Assembly: GCF_900496995.4 (NCBI RefSeq)
Contig: NC_044005.1
Coordinates: 18,295,363 to 18,359,362, forward strand
Direction of reading: 5' to 3'
Source: Aquila chrysaetos chrysaetos
Taxonomy: Eukaryota > Chordata > Aves > Accipitriformes > Accipitridae
Length of the DNA: 64,000 nt
Under the pieces are notes generated by a model. It was given only the letters and a program-made list of their open reading frames with translations. It did no database searches and was not told where the DNA came from. Both the position numbers and the translations under genes were made by a program. Below are positions 24,001 to 35,200 of this stretch, one piece after another (position 1 is the first letter of the stretch; each line of letters begins with the position of its first letter).

Positions 24001-27000
24001 CTACAGGTTGTTTCTGTGGAGAAGAAAAATTGAAGGCAGGTCCTTCTTTAACATAATCCTTCTTTTAAGAAAAGCAGCTGAATAATTCTTCTGTCCTTGA
24101 ACACAGACACAAGAGATTTCTTGTTCATAATTCTACAACTGTTTTTATTCTGAAAAAAAAAAAAAATAGTGTCCTTCCTCTCAACTCCAGTCTCCAGTGA
24201 ATTCAACCCCCAGACTTTATTGAAGTATTTAAGTTAGGAGCGTGGACACCATAGGTTCCTTCTATCGTTTTTTATTTCTTCATTGTGTAGATCTTACCTT
24301 CCTGGAGTGTGCACCTAAGATCTGAATCTACCAAGCAGATGCCTTTCTTCCTCTACTGACTGTAAGAGTGATTGTGCTCCTAACAAAGATACCTTGGTTA
24401 AGTACTGACGTTTGATGGGATGAATCTATGCCTGACTGCTGCCAGGCTCAGAAAATCAAGGAGGCTTTCACGATTGGTGCAGGCTCTCTGCATGGACCTA
24501 GCAATGTGCCTACTAATACACGAAAACTGGTATTTCTAATTACTTACGAATTTACCAGAAAGAAAGGCTGGTGCATTATATTACTGCAAGTATTGCTTCA
24601 ACATTTAATAAGACTGCTCCACATACTGTGTATACACAAGGAGAAAATATGTTCTTGATTTTGTCAGTGTATTACCCTAAGAACAGTAAATATAATATCA
24701 CTAACATAAGAAAACAATTGATCTAATTGTGAACACTTATAAATACTGAGGAGGAATACAAGAAAAGAAGAGGAAAGGAGAGAGAGGACATCAGTGAGGA
24801 AGGTTGTGAGGGATCTTGAGATCAGAGCCTGCTGCTTCAGTTCCTATTCTGAAATCCATTTAATTTTAGAAATACCATTAAAGGCAAATGGAGAAGTCAT
24901 TCTCTATCAGTGTCTTTCAGAGATCACTGTTAGTGGTTCCACTTGGGCACTCAGGTACTGCAGAAATTGGGAAGCTGCCCTTGCAACGATTCAGAGCCTG
25001 ACTGCCAATTTGTGTTAAGAGTTCAGGACGAGCCCACAACCAATTGTGAGAAACTCATTCTCCACCCCAAATTGTATTTATGACATATAAGGGCTGAAGA
25101 GCAACTAGGCTCAGCCCTATCGCTGCGAAACTGTACAAGGGGAGAAAGAAGTGAATGATTCAGTTTATCATCATGTGGAAAAAAAATCCCAACCCTTTGA
25201 TTTACTGCCTGAACAGAGCACATAAGAGAAGAGATAATGGAGAGAACTTCCTAAGTGAAAAAGTTAAGGGCAATAAAATGTTCATGTGCTTTGATCAAGA
25301 GCACAGCACTCCAAAAAGGGCGACATGCTCCTACATTTTGAATCACTGTACTAACAAGGAAAACTCCACAAAATGGAATTTACTAACAGAGGACTGATTG
25401 TCTCCTCCTGAAGTCTAGGTAAGTCGTACTGGTGACACCAGAGGACTCAGAGAAGGTTTCGTATGCTGTTGTGTAAACCTTATTAAGAAGGGCACCAGGT
25501 GACTTTTTAATTTGTCATTTACTTCAAGCTCAGATTGATCAATAATAGCAAAAATAAAAGAGCTGAGAAAAAAAATCCCATAATATATGAATGCATCGAT
25601 CTCTTTTGCAATCAAGCATATTCAAAAGCACAAATCTCATTAAACAACATTAAATCTTCTGTTGCTATTTTAATACACACCAAACTTTTAATTTAATTTC
25701 TTCTGGCTTTTTAGCATGTCTTTATTTGGTTTAAAATCATAAGGTAATTTTTTGTGCATGCTGTTTTGTTTTGTGTGTAATTTAAACCTGTGACAACTTT
25801 TGGTCTTCGAGACCTATTTCACACTGTAGATGGCACTAAATCATTGCACAACACAAAGCAGACTCATGGTTACCTACATCTGGTTGGGTATATAGTGACT
25901 TTGTCCTGGTTTTGCTCTCCTGAAGGATAAGATTTTTATCCACCTAAGTAAGTAGCATGATAAACAACTTAAAGCTTGCTTGCAACCTGGGACAAAAGAT
26001 ACTCTCTGCTATGCTTTTGACTGATGTATACAGTATACAACATTTTTGTTCTGTGAATTCAAACAATACAATCAACTAGTAGAAGAGCTGGAGTACAGAG
26101 ATTACTTGATGTGACTCTAGGCTAGGATTCCTCCAGCTGTCCTGGCACAGCTAAATGCCAGCAAAGTCCCCGTTCAAAGTCTGAGCATCTGAACGGTACA
26201 GTGCCGTAAGACTGCTCTTGGACATGCTGGGGACCTGGCAGGCAGTCTAGCCGACCAGAGATTGAATGTGGCTTCCTGGGCAGTGCAGGGGCAATAGTAG
26301 AGGATGCTGCTTTCTGTTTCTGGCCACAGCTGTTCCAGTACAAAGCAACTGCTTTTGAGAAAGGCTGAAGATTTTGCAAGTTCTTTCAACAGATATTTCT
26401 GTATATGGTAAGGACCCAAACTGGCTGCTGCCTTTATTTACAACCACAAAAATAATCAATGTATTGCTAACACTGGTAGAAGCAATGAAATGCTGAATTC
26501 CTCTGAAAACTATTCTAATTTCATAAAGGGCCTTTATTTCAATTTGGGGATTAACCTACATCCACCAGTCAGTGATAACGTTCCTCTCAATTTCAGTGGG
26601 ACAACATCAGCTTTTTGCCCTTTTACTTGAGACATCAAAATTTCAAGACTTCACCTTTAACAATATTTGACTTTTCCCTTCTGTTTAAATGAAGATGAGA
26701 CTCCTTAGTTTTTCTGTAGGGAGCAGTAAGAGAGCTAAGTATTGTTTATATTTTTCCCTTGAAATCTGATGAATAAGCAAATGACAGTCTAGAGTCCTAG
26801 CTGGTATGAGCTGGCACTGTTTAACTGAAGACAGTGGCACTGGGCCAACTCAGACAGAGGGAGGAGACAGCCCATGGTATGATTGTTCAACACATTGTAT
26901 TTTGGACAAGACACAAAACTGATCCCAATGGCTGGTAGTCATTAGCTGGAGACATTCTTGCAAAAGCAAGCAAGTCTCAGTACACCGATTCATCCAATTT

Positions 27001-29078
27001 GGATAAATGCATTGTGCCTACTTTTAAAATCACCACACTTACTGTTTCTTTTTTCATCAGATCCCAAGAACACATAACCTTTTAGCTTTTTATTCTGTTG
27101 TGGGTAGGCATCACAAAGTAATTACCATGTTTAACTCTGGAGGATGATGTAATCCTGGGGCCCAGTCCAGAGCCAGGTCATTCATTGCAGTGAGTGATCT
27201 TTGACATCTTCGTCTTCTGCCTGCACGGCTTGTTTTTATGTCCAAAGTTTGCTTACAGAGAATTACAGACTGAAAGTGAATTCTGCCCATAGGAATCGAA
27301 GAGCACTTATCTGGTGTGCAGCAAAGAAATGCAGACAATCCTGAGCTTGTAGATATGACGTTAGCTCTGGAAATGCCCAATACTTTGCTAAATATCTGTA
27401 CTACTCTTGGAGTCAGGTTAATACCCCCAGGCAGTGGTGTGTGGATGTAACAGCTCAGCTGCACTAGCTCCATTGCTCTGAGCAAAGACTTTTACTCACA
27501 GTGCCTGATCCTGGACATGTCTCTCCAGAGCACAGGTTTAATTCAGCAGGGTATGGACTGCCAATAGATGTCATGCCACAAGACTACATGCTGTCCATAT
27601 ATCTATATACAAATGACTGCATGAGCTACACTATAGTCTAAACAGGCCAAATAAAACAACTCTTTAGAAAGTGAAGTACAGAGAGAATCAGACACCAAGG
27701 GGGAAAATTATCAGGATCTGACATCAATTCATTTTTGTTCTCCAATATCATAAAAGGAATTGGTGGAGTCACTGTCCCAACAAAGCCTCAGAGGCCTATC
27801 TTTACCCTGAGACACCACTTTCACAAGCAGCTTCTGCTTTCACATAACCAGGCAGCTGCAAAGGTCTACAGAAGCAAAGCTGGTCTTACCAAGGTAACAC
27901 CTTCTGGCACATCAGGCTCCTTTATTTTTAAAGGGCAGAACTTGAGCCAAAAATAGATGTACATGTGGTGGGAAAAGCGAGGAGTAACAAGGCAAATGCC
28001 ATATGCAGGACAGCAACCAGTAGCAGCATACCATTGCTCATAAGATTCATAGCAGAAGTTAATTTTAAGGAGGGATTTGAAAAAAGCCTTTTGCACAGAT
28101 CTCCTCCCATGTACATGGGATGGCCTGAGGCAGAGGATGAAAGCGCTTGGGAGAAAACAAAGATCAGTGTACAATGAGTGTTAACTTCAAAGGCAAAAAG
28201 GGAGGCAGAGTCAAAAGCTTGAAACATAAGCAAAACCAGACTTTCAACAAATTATTCATTTAAACCACTGTGATGTTCTATCCATTTTAGTTTACTGCAT
28301 TCAGAGTTGACTTTATATGTTAAGACCTACACCTCTACACTGCATCCAAAGACCCCTGAATTGTCAGTCAACATAGAACTACATCTGACACAGCTTAAAC
28401 CTACTTCTATTTAAAAGGGGCTTCCAAGGCAACCATCTCATTCAGGTAATTGCTGTAACTCCTTCTGTTAGCTTGAATGCTTTGCATGTAATATATGCAT
28501 ACTACACATTCTATATATGGTGGGCGAGTGCAGCAAATTCTAATCCTCAGTTGTGATGACGTGGGGATACAGTCCCTCATCCCCAGCAGTTATCCTGTGA
28601 AAATAATAGGACCCCACTACAGCATATAAAAGTTCATACATGAGTTCCTCAGATCTTACCTTCATATTTTAAAGACTCATCAGAATCTAAGTGTCAATAT
28701 TTGTGTGATTTTCCATCCACTTTTCCTCCTTTTTCTCTCCTAAGAAGAAACTTTGCTAACACTCTCAACATCATCTCAGATCTCATAGTAGGGAGTCATA
28801 GGTTTTCATTAACTGCTACTTACTAGCCAAAACCTGTTAATAACATTCCATTTAGCCCTGAAATGCTTTGTGGCTTGGTGTAGAATTGCAGATCTCCCTG
28901 GCATGATCAGCACCACCGATGTCAGGAAGCAAAACGTGGGTCAGTCCCAGCCGTGGTACAGCCAACACTGGCCTCCTATGCACCTCTCAGGCAGAGACCT
29001 TATAAGGCAAAAAATCCTCAGTCAATGCTTCATAGCTTCCTCCTTTCCAGGACTCGGATCTTCATGCATAGTCTGAGA
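18098..29078. other. Intergenic, mostly featureless
   Basis: About 11 kb of unique non-coding sequence. A 14-bp inverted repeat at 19828-19900 and a possible conserved block near 20400-20680 are listed separately. A T run occurs near 22801-22812 and an A run near 24153-24166. Open frames of up to about 125 codons occur by chance on both strands. Confidence 0.55.
19828..19900. repeat. Inverted repeat, 14-bp perfect arms, 45-nt loop
   Basis: AGCAGATGGGAGGA at 19828-19841 is the exact reverse complement of 19887-19900. Neither side extends beyond 14 pairs. The loop is too long for a classical intrinsic hairpin, and the function is unknown. Confidence 0.8.
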
Positions 29079-29083
29079 GTACC

Positions 29084-29683
29084 TGTTGTGGTTTAGTACC
29101 CCAGCTGGCAACCAAACACTACACAGCCGCTTGCTCACTTCCCCTCTGGTGGGATGGGGGAGAGAATCAGAAGAGCAAAAGTGAGAAAACTTGTGGGCTG
29201 AGATAAAGACAGTTTAACAGGTAAAGCAAAAGCCGTGCACACAAGCAAAGCAAAACAAGGAATTCATTCACCCCTTCCGATCGGCAGGCAGGTGTTCAGC
29301 CATCTCCAGGAAAGCACGGCTCCATCACTAGTAACGCTTACTTGGGAAGACAAATGCCATCACTCTGAACATTCCCCCACCTTCCCTCTTCTTCCCCCAG
29401 CTTTATATGCTGAGCATGACGTCATATGGTCTGGAATATCCCTGTGGTCAGTTGGGGTCAGCTGTCCCAGCTGTGTCCCCTCCCAACTTCTTGTGCACTC
29501 CCAGCCTCCTCGCTGGTGAGGTGGGGTGAGGAGCAGAAAAGCCCTTGACCCTGTGTAAGCTCTGCTCAGCAGTAATGAAAACATCCCTGTATTATCAACA
29601 CTGTTTTCAGCACAAATCCAAAACATAGCCCCATACTAGCTACTATGAAGAAAATTAACTCTATCCCAGCCAAAACCAGCACA
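29084..29683 (-). mobile_element. 600-bp solo LTR with perfect 5-bp target duplication
   Basis: The ends are TGTTGTGGTTTAGTACC and AAAACCAGCACA. GTACC flanks both sides (29079-29083 and 29684-29688). Both end regions are similar to the LTRs at 14839 and 52012, but about 150 bp in the middle (roughly 29220-29370) is unrelated to them, so it is a related subfamily rather than the same one. On the minus strand a TATAAAG box lies near 29407-29400 and a TGACGTCA element lies just upstream of it. No retroviral coding sequence adjoins it. Confidence 0.9.
29417..29424. promoter_or_regulatory. Palindromic CRE (TGACGTCA) in LTR promoter
   Basis: A perfect consensus site for CREB/ATF proteins lies about 10-15 bp upstream of the TATA box in the sense direction of the LTR (minus). 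The sister LTRs at the same place read TGACATCA and GGACATCA, so only this copy has the intact palindrome. Confidence 0.65.
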
Positions 29684-29688
29684 GTACC

Positions 29689-30599
29689 TCAGGACAGGAG
29701 CTTCTAATTAACTTACTTTGCTTCTCAAACCCTTTATTAAGGTCAGCATGCAGAGAAGGAAAGCTGGCCAGCTGGAGTAGTCTACAGAAGCATCAGCAGC
29801 TGGGGGTGAATAAGCTGCTCTTCCAAGAAGTCAGCTGCTTTTGCAGTCAAAGAGTCAGGGTCCAGGCAGCAAGCAAGGATTTAGCACTGAGGGTGAAGGA
29901 AGGCAAGCCACATTCCCCAAAAGACCTAAATCACGCAACTTCCATGGAGGAAACAAAAAGTGGCATTAACCTCTCCTGAACTGGACAGACCCACACAATA
30001 CTCTGTCCTGCTGTTCCAAGAAAAGTGCATTCAAACTCCTGGAAAGAGATGAGGAAGCCCCGCCAGGTCACTGATTATTTCCTCATGCTCTTCATCCATA
30101 TGAGTGCCAAGGATACTGCTAGGAGAGAGTCTGAAGGGATCAGAAGCAACTGCAAGGTGCAAAGAGCAAGCGTGAGGCAGCAGGGGATTCAGCTTATACT
30201 CTTTTTTCTTCTTCCAGTTATGAAGTAAGGGCAAGAAAGTGAGAGACACATCTTGGAAATGAGCATTTGTCTGCATAAATGGTAGCAGCAGAAGGACCTG
30301 GGTTCTCTGAAACAATGTTCTACAAATTACTGGGTAGATGTTCAGCCCACCTTGTCAAGAAGTGGGGATGGTATCTTTGCTTTGTGTTCATAAGGGTCAT
30401 AAGGAGGTCATGAAGGACAATGAATCTATTCCCTAAATATCTCAGATATCTGTATATTAATGCAAGAAACACAGGAAATAAACAAGAAATGCTGGGAATC
30501 TTAAATACAATAACCCAGCTACAACTGAATTTGCACAGCTGAGTGTGGGATAATCCATGTTACCATAATATTAACATATGGATAGTGATAAAGAAGGAA
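29689..30599. other. Intergenic, no recognised feature
   Basis: Unique sequence between an LTR and an old CR1. It may include unrecognised 5' CR1 sequence towards its right end. Confidence 0.45.
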
Positions 30600-31830
30600 A
30601 TGCACAAGGTGGTGTCACAGAGACACTAAACAGGACAGACGATGCAGACAAGGCTTTTTGAGAGCAGCTAGCAGAATCAGCCAAAGCTCCAGATTTGGAA
30701 ATAATGGAGACTTCAGCATCTGCACATATAGTAGGCAAAAAAAGATACAGAAGAGGTTGTCCAGCAAACTCTTGGAAGGTGTTGGTGATGTGTTTCTTTA
30801 GAATACAGGTAGAAGGGAGCTTACCTTCCATTTGATTGCAAGCAGTAGGGAGGAATGGGTTGAGAATGTAGAGAGGAAAGGCAGCTGAGACTATGAAGTA
30901 ACAGTGTTCCTCATTTTCATGAAGGGAGTGAGGAAGAACAGTAAAATAAAGAACATGAACTCTGCTTTCTATGAAATTCAATAAACTCATAGATCCTAAG
31001 GAAAATATGCCCAAGGGGAAACAGAGTCTCCGAAAATTGGTACTTCCTTAGAAAAATACGAATGGCACAGCTGCAGGTAACCCAAAATGAAGAAAGAACA
31101 GGAGATGATTGTAACAAGAAGCCAACTTGTATTAGTCACAGGCAATTCAGCACAAACGAGGAGAAATTTAGACAAATAACAAAGGACAGGATATTCTGCA
31201 CCCAGGATAACCGATAGCACAAAACACAAGAAGATAAAAAATTGGCTAACTCAATCATTTCGCAGAAGACAATGTCAGAGATGCACTAAATGGCAAATTA
31301 AACATGGGTCAGCATTACACTGCTGGAGAAAAAGGTGCTTGTATTGGGTGATACACAAAAAAGCATCGTCTGTGAAGTATTTGAAGGAGTCCCCTACAGC
31401 ACATGCTACTGGTAAAACCTGTGCTGCAATTTGGCTTCCAGTTTGGGACCTGTACTTCAAGAAAGATGTGAGCTAATCACAAAGACAACAAAGAAGTGTG
31501 AGGAGAATGATCAATAACTACACAACACATCCACAGGGAAACACTGAAGAAATTGGAATTGTTTAGTCCAAAAGCAGAACTGGGGGAGAAGGTGTCTGTC
31601 TTCCAGATTTGTCCTATAAAAGTAGTTGCAAAGACTAAGAGAGTAATCTGTTCCCTGTGTCTGCTGTTGACAGGACAAAAAGTAGTGAACTTAAATTGCA
31701 GAAAAGGAGATTTAGATTTGACACTAGGAAAATTTTGCTGATTGAGAGCAATCCTTTACCGTGCTTAGCTCTGTTTAGGGAGGTTAGGAGATCTCCATCA
31801 TGTTGACTGCTTCTTTACAGGCTGCCTCTC
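30600..31830 (+). mobile_element. Old, heavily diverged CR1 LINE, plus strand
   Basis: The best-supported part is 31430-31760. Its order of blocks is that of the CR1 ORF2 C-terminus in nucleotide form: CAGTTTGGGACC, TACTTCAAGAAAGATGTG, GAAATTGGAATTGTTTAGTC, GACAGGACAAAAAGTAGTG, TTAAATTGCAG, GGAGATTTAGATTTGACA and CTAGGAAAATTTTGCTG. The segment near 30690-30800 resembles the endonuclease-to-polymerase linker (for example TTGGAAGGTGTTGGTGATG). Many indels and stops are present, so it is much older than the CR1 at 8353-10372. The left boundary is a guess. Confidence 0.65.
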
Positions 31831-31991
31831 CTTCTGACCGCTGGCTACTCTGCTTGTTGCTCTCACTTGGCACTCCAAAAACTTCCAGCATCTGAAGGTG
31901 TTGTTAGCATTGCTCTTTCACTGACAATGATTGATTGCTTCAATTTTTTTTTCTAACCCTACCTCTTTCAGAAACCAGACTCACTCAATCT

Positions 31992-32292
31992 TGTCCAGAC
32001 ACTACTCAGCTTGACAACAGCTTCATCATCCAGGTTTCTTTATTAAGGCAGTAGAGCAAGTAGCAGTAATAACTTTGCAAGATTTGTCCACCGTTGATCA
32101 AGCAACATCTCAGGAGGATTACCCATTCAGCAACTTGAATACAAAGAACAGGCTTTATATGCATGTCATCAGTTCTTGTATCACGCATTCTCCCACTGAT
32201 CATCTACTATCATCTTTCTAGCATGAACTTCCTAATCAGTTAGTTAGTTTATCCATACATTAAGCACATAGGCAAATTGCAGTCAGTGCTAC
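31992..32292 (-). mobile_element. Possible short LTR (TATA and poly-A signal spacing), weak
   Basis: On the minus strand a CATATAAAGCC box (around 32161-32151) is followed about 110 bases later by AATAAAG (32044-32038), the spacing expected of a U3-R-U5 unit. Candidate ends are TGTCCAGACA at 31992 and GTGCTACA at 32292. Flanks AATCT and AATTC match at 3 of 5 bases only. The family was not recognised and the boundaries are provisional. Confidence 0.3.
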
Positions 32293-35200
32293 AAATTCAC
32301 CTGACACTATGTAACTTCAAAAGCTGTATCTAGGTTCCAATGGATAACTATTTTTAACATCCGTAACTGCACTTTATGACATCCAGATCCAGCTGAGTCA
32401 TAGCAGGGTCTAATCAGATAGATAACTTATAGGATGGACCCGTTCTGGGTATAAATCAGGGATGTACATTAAAAAAAAATATGTTGTCCATATGTTGACC
32501 TTTGCTCAGCATGCTGCAGAACTTGGAAGGTGCAGATGGCATGAGGCAAGTAATTCCAGGAAGAGAAAGGACTGTCTCATAGCTAGGTGCTCTCCTGGGA
32601 ATCCAACCTTGCCTCTGCCAAAGAATTACAGTGTAATAATCAGGTATCAAACTTTTCGTAAGTTGTGGTTAGCTGTTTGCTCTTCATCCTCTGACTGCTT
32701 GACTTGAAATCTTGGTGCCATATTTGCAAAAGGGCAGACTCACAGCTGCAACTGAACTGAACAGGAAATATGCACTGAACACAGCAAGTGCTACAGTACT
32801 GGTAAGTATCTGTAAGAGCCTGTATACCTTAACTGAGCCCCCACAACAAGCAGATTCTCCACCTAAATAATTCTGTGCCTCATATTGTAATCTACAGGGT
32901 GGATATAATGACTGTTTTTTATAAGTTCATTAGTGTTTGTGAAGCATTCATATGCCACAGAAAGGGCATTAGGAAGTTAATAACTCTGCATTTAAAGCAG
33001 AGGTTGAAGTGTGCAGCAAAGTAGGCATAGCACCATACCGAATTGGGAGGAGAGATCAATATATTGAGTAACTGCTCATTCAGCGACCATCTTACATTGT
33101 GCACATTGCTCACAGAAATGGGTCCTGTGGAAAAAAAAAGGGATCATTTGATAAAGTACTAAGTGGTAGGAAAAGACCAGCAGTGCAGGTATCTGCAGCC
33201 AAGGCAAGCAATTGCCATCATCAGCAGTGGTTTGGTTTTGGCATCTTTCTCTACACTGACAAATTACAAAGAGCATTTACCAAGGAATGCAGCCACATAA
33301 TCACTTGATTATGCCCTCACCAAAAGCATCAGTGACACAGTACCATCAGTAACAACAAACAAACAGTACACATAACAAAACCCTTTTAAGGATCCAACTA
33401 AAGGTTAATCCAAGTGACATTTGATTTACAAGGAGGTAATATTTCTTTTAGGATATGCCTTGGTGATCAGACTGAGAGATTTTCCCTATGCATAATCATG
33501 AGTTATCTACATAAAGGTTACACAGGTGAAACAATTAATTTTGTGTGCTTAAATTTGAGATCTTCATTGTGTCTCCCAAGTAAGTTTGTCTAAATGTAAT
33601 GCTCACGGGCTGCCCAGCATTGTCAGCCCATGGACTTCACAGGCAGTTAGTTTCTGGCACAGATCAGCAGCAACCTTGTCTTCATTTCTTGAGGTGCTTG
33701 GTTGCCCCACAAACGGATGTCTGTCCCCAGGCCTCCCCACCCTAACATGGGAGTCTAACGTCACTTCTTTTCCTCACGCTTCTTCAAAGGCCCCTGATGG
33801 ACATGTATTTTGTGCCACTTGCCCCGTGCAGGGCCTGTTTAACACCTCCTTCAAGGTCATAGTTTGCACTTTGTTCCTACTGGATGCAACTATTTCACCT
33901 CATCAAACTCACCAGGTTTCCCAGAAGCGCAGAGTGGCTGTGTGCCCCTTAGCTTTCCCCCACGGGTGCTGATGGGGAATTTGCTTCATCACAGAACAGG
34001 CAGAGATCCCATAGCAGCTAGTTACATGGTAGTCCCCGCTGCAGCTGCCCCAGGGCAGCCTCCTTCTCTCCTGCTAGCAGCAAACAAAATCCTCTACCCT
34101 CACCTCCCTTCCCCTGCTCTCTTGCCAGAACACAAGGCTTTCCTCGTCTCTGCATGATGATCTGGTGACTCAAGGAACGAGCAAAATCAGGGCAGAAAGA
34201 GCATGTTGCTGTCATTGCTGTGCTTCCACACCACCTATTTTATTCAAGGAAGCAAGTCTCTTGCTCTGCCATCACTGATTATAGAAATCCAATTATTGTG
34301 GCTTGCATATCAACTTCAGTCTATTCTTTGAGGAGCTGTCAGATGGTGTATAATGAACAATGTGTATATGAGTATGGCGAATACCCTTCTACAAAATTTT
34401 AAAGTAGGTTTAGGTAGCAAGAGAAGCTTAAATAGTAAGAAAGACAACAGACAAAGAATAAAATTAGATAGTAATAGTCCAGATCTGTATATTTGCAGAA
34501 TCTCGTCATTATCCCTGACAAAAATGAAGCCTGCTTAGCATAATAAGCGTCAGTCTTCAACCTGTTTTTCGGCCCTTGAGGATTCAGTTATTGTGGATTA
34601 GTTACCAATAAGCAGATAATACTTTAAAGTATTCTATGCTTTTCTTTAGCCATGATTTACTGCCCTGACTGCCATAAAATTGAACTGAAATATACACACT
34701 AAAAAAAAGTCGGGATAAATTGGACTTTAAGGATTTGATCTGTAATGCTAGAAAGTCACACTTCAGATTGTCATGAATAAAAAGGTATTGCTTACAGCAA
34801 ACCAGAAAGCTGACATTATTCCTGTAGTAAGCACTCAGAAGTACCTTTCTGCAACATGTGGTGTGACCCCCGCTCTCACTGAAAATTACACACATCCAGT
34901 TTTCTCACTGGTTTGCAGGAGGCTTTCTGTACCTTGCATGACCACAACTTCCAGCTAATCTGTAAATTCTCTAGAGCGTGTACTGTCATCTGAGTTTGGC
35001 ATACCATCCAGCACAGCGGGACCCCAGTTTTGATTAGTGCCTCCACACAACACAGCAATACAAATACACGGTTAATAATAATAAACAGTACATATTTGGA
35101 ATGAAAAGCAAATAAACCATCCAAAAGTCTAAGAAATCAATCATGGACAAAAAATGAACCAATGGAAGTGGACTGTTTTTTTTTTTTTTCCAAGTGTATT

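Noticed and set aside
27111-27485. 124-codon minus-strand frame
   Set aside because: No recognised family, no nearby splice or promoter signals; chance length for this region.
30571-31014. 147-codon minus-strand frame
   Set aside because: It is antisense to a probable old CR1 and has no domain signature.
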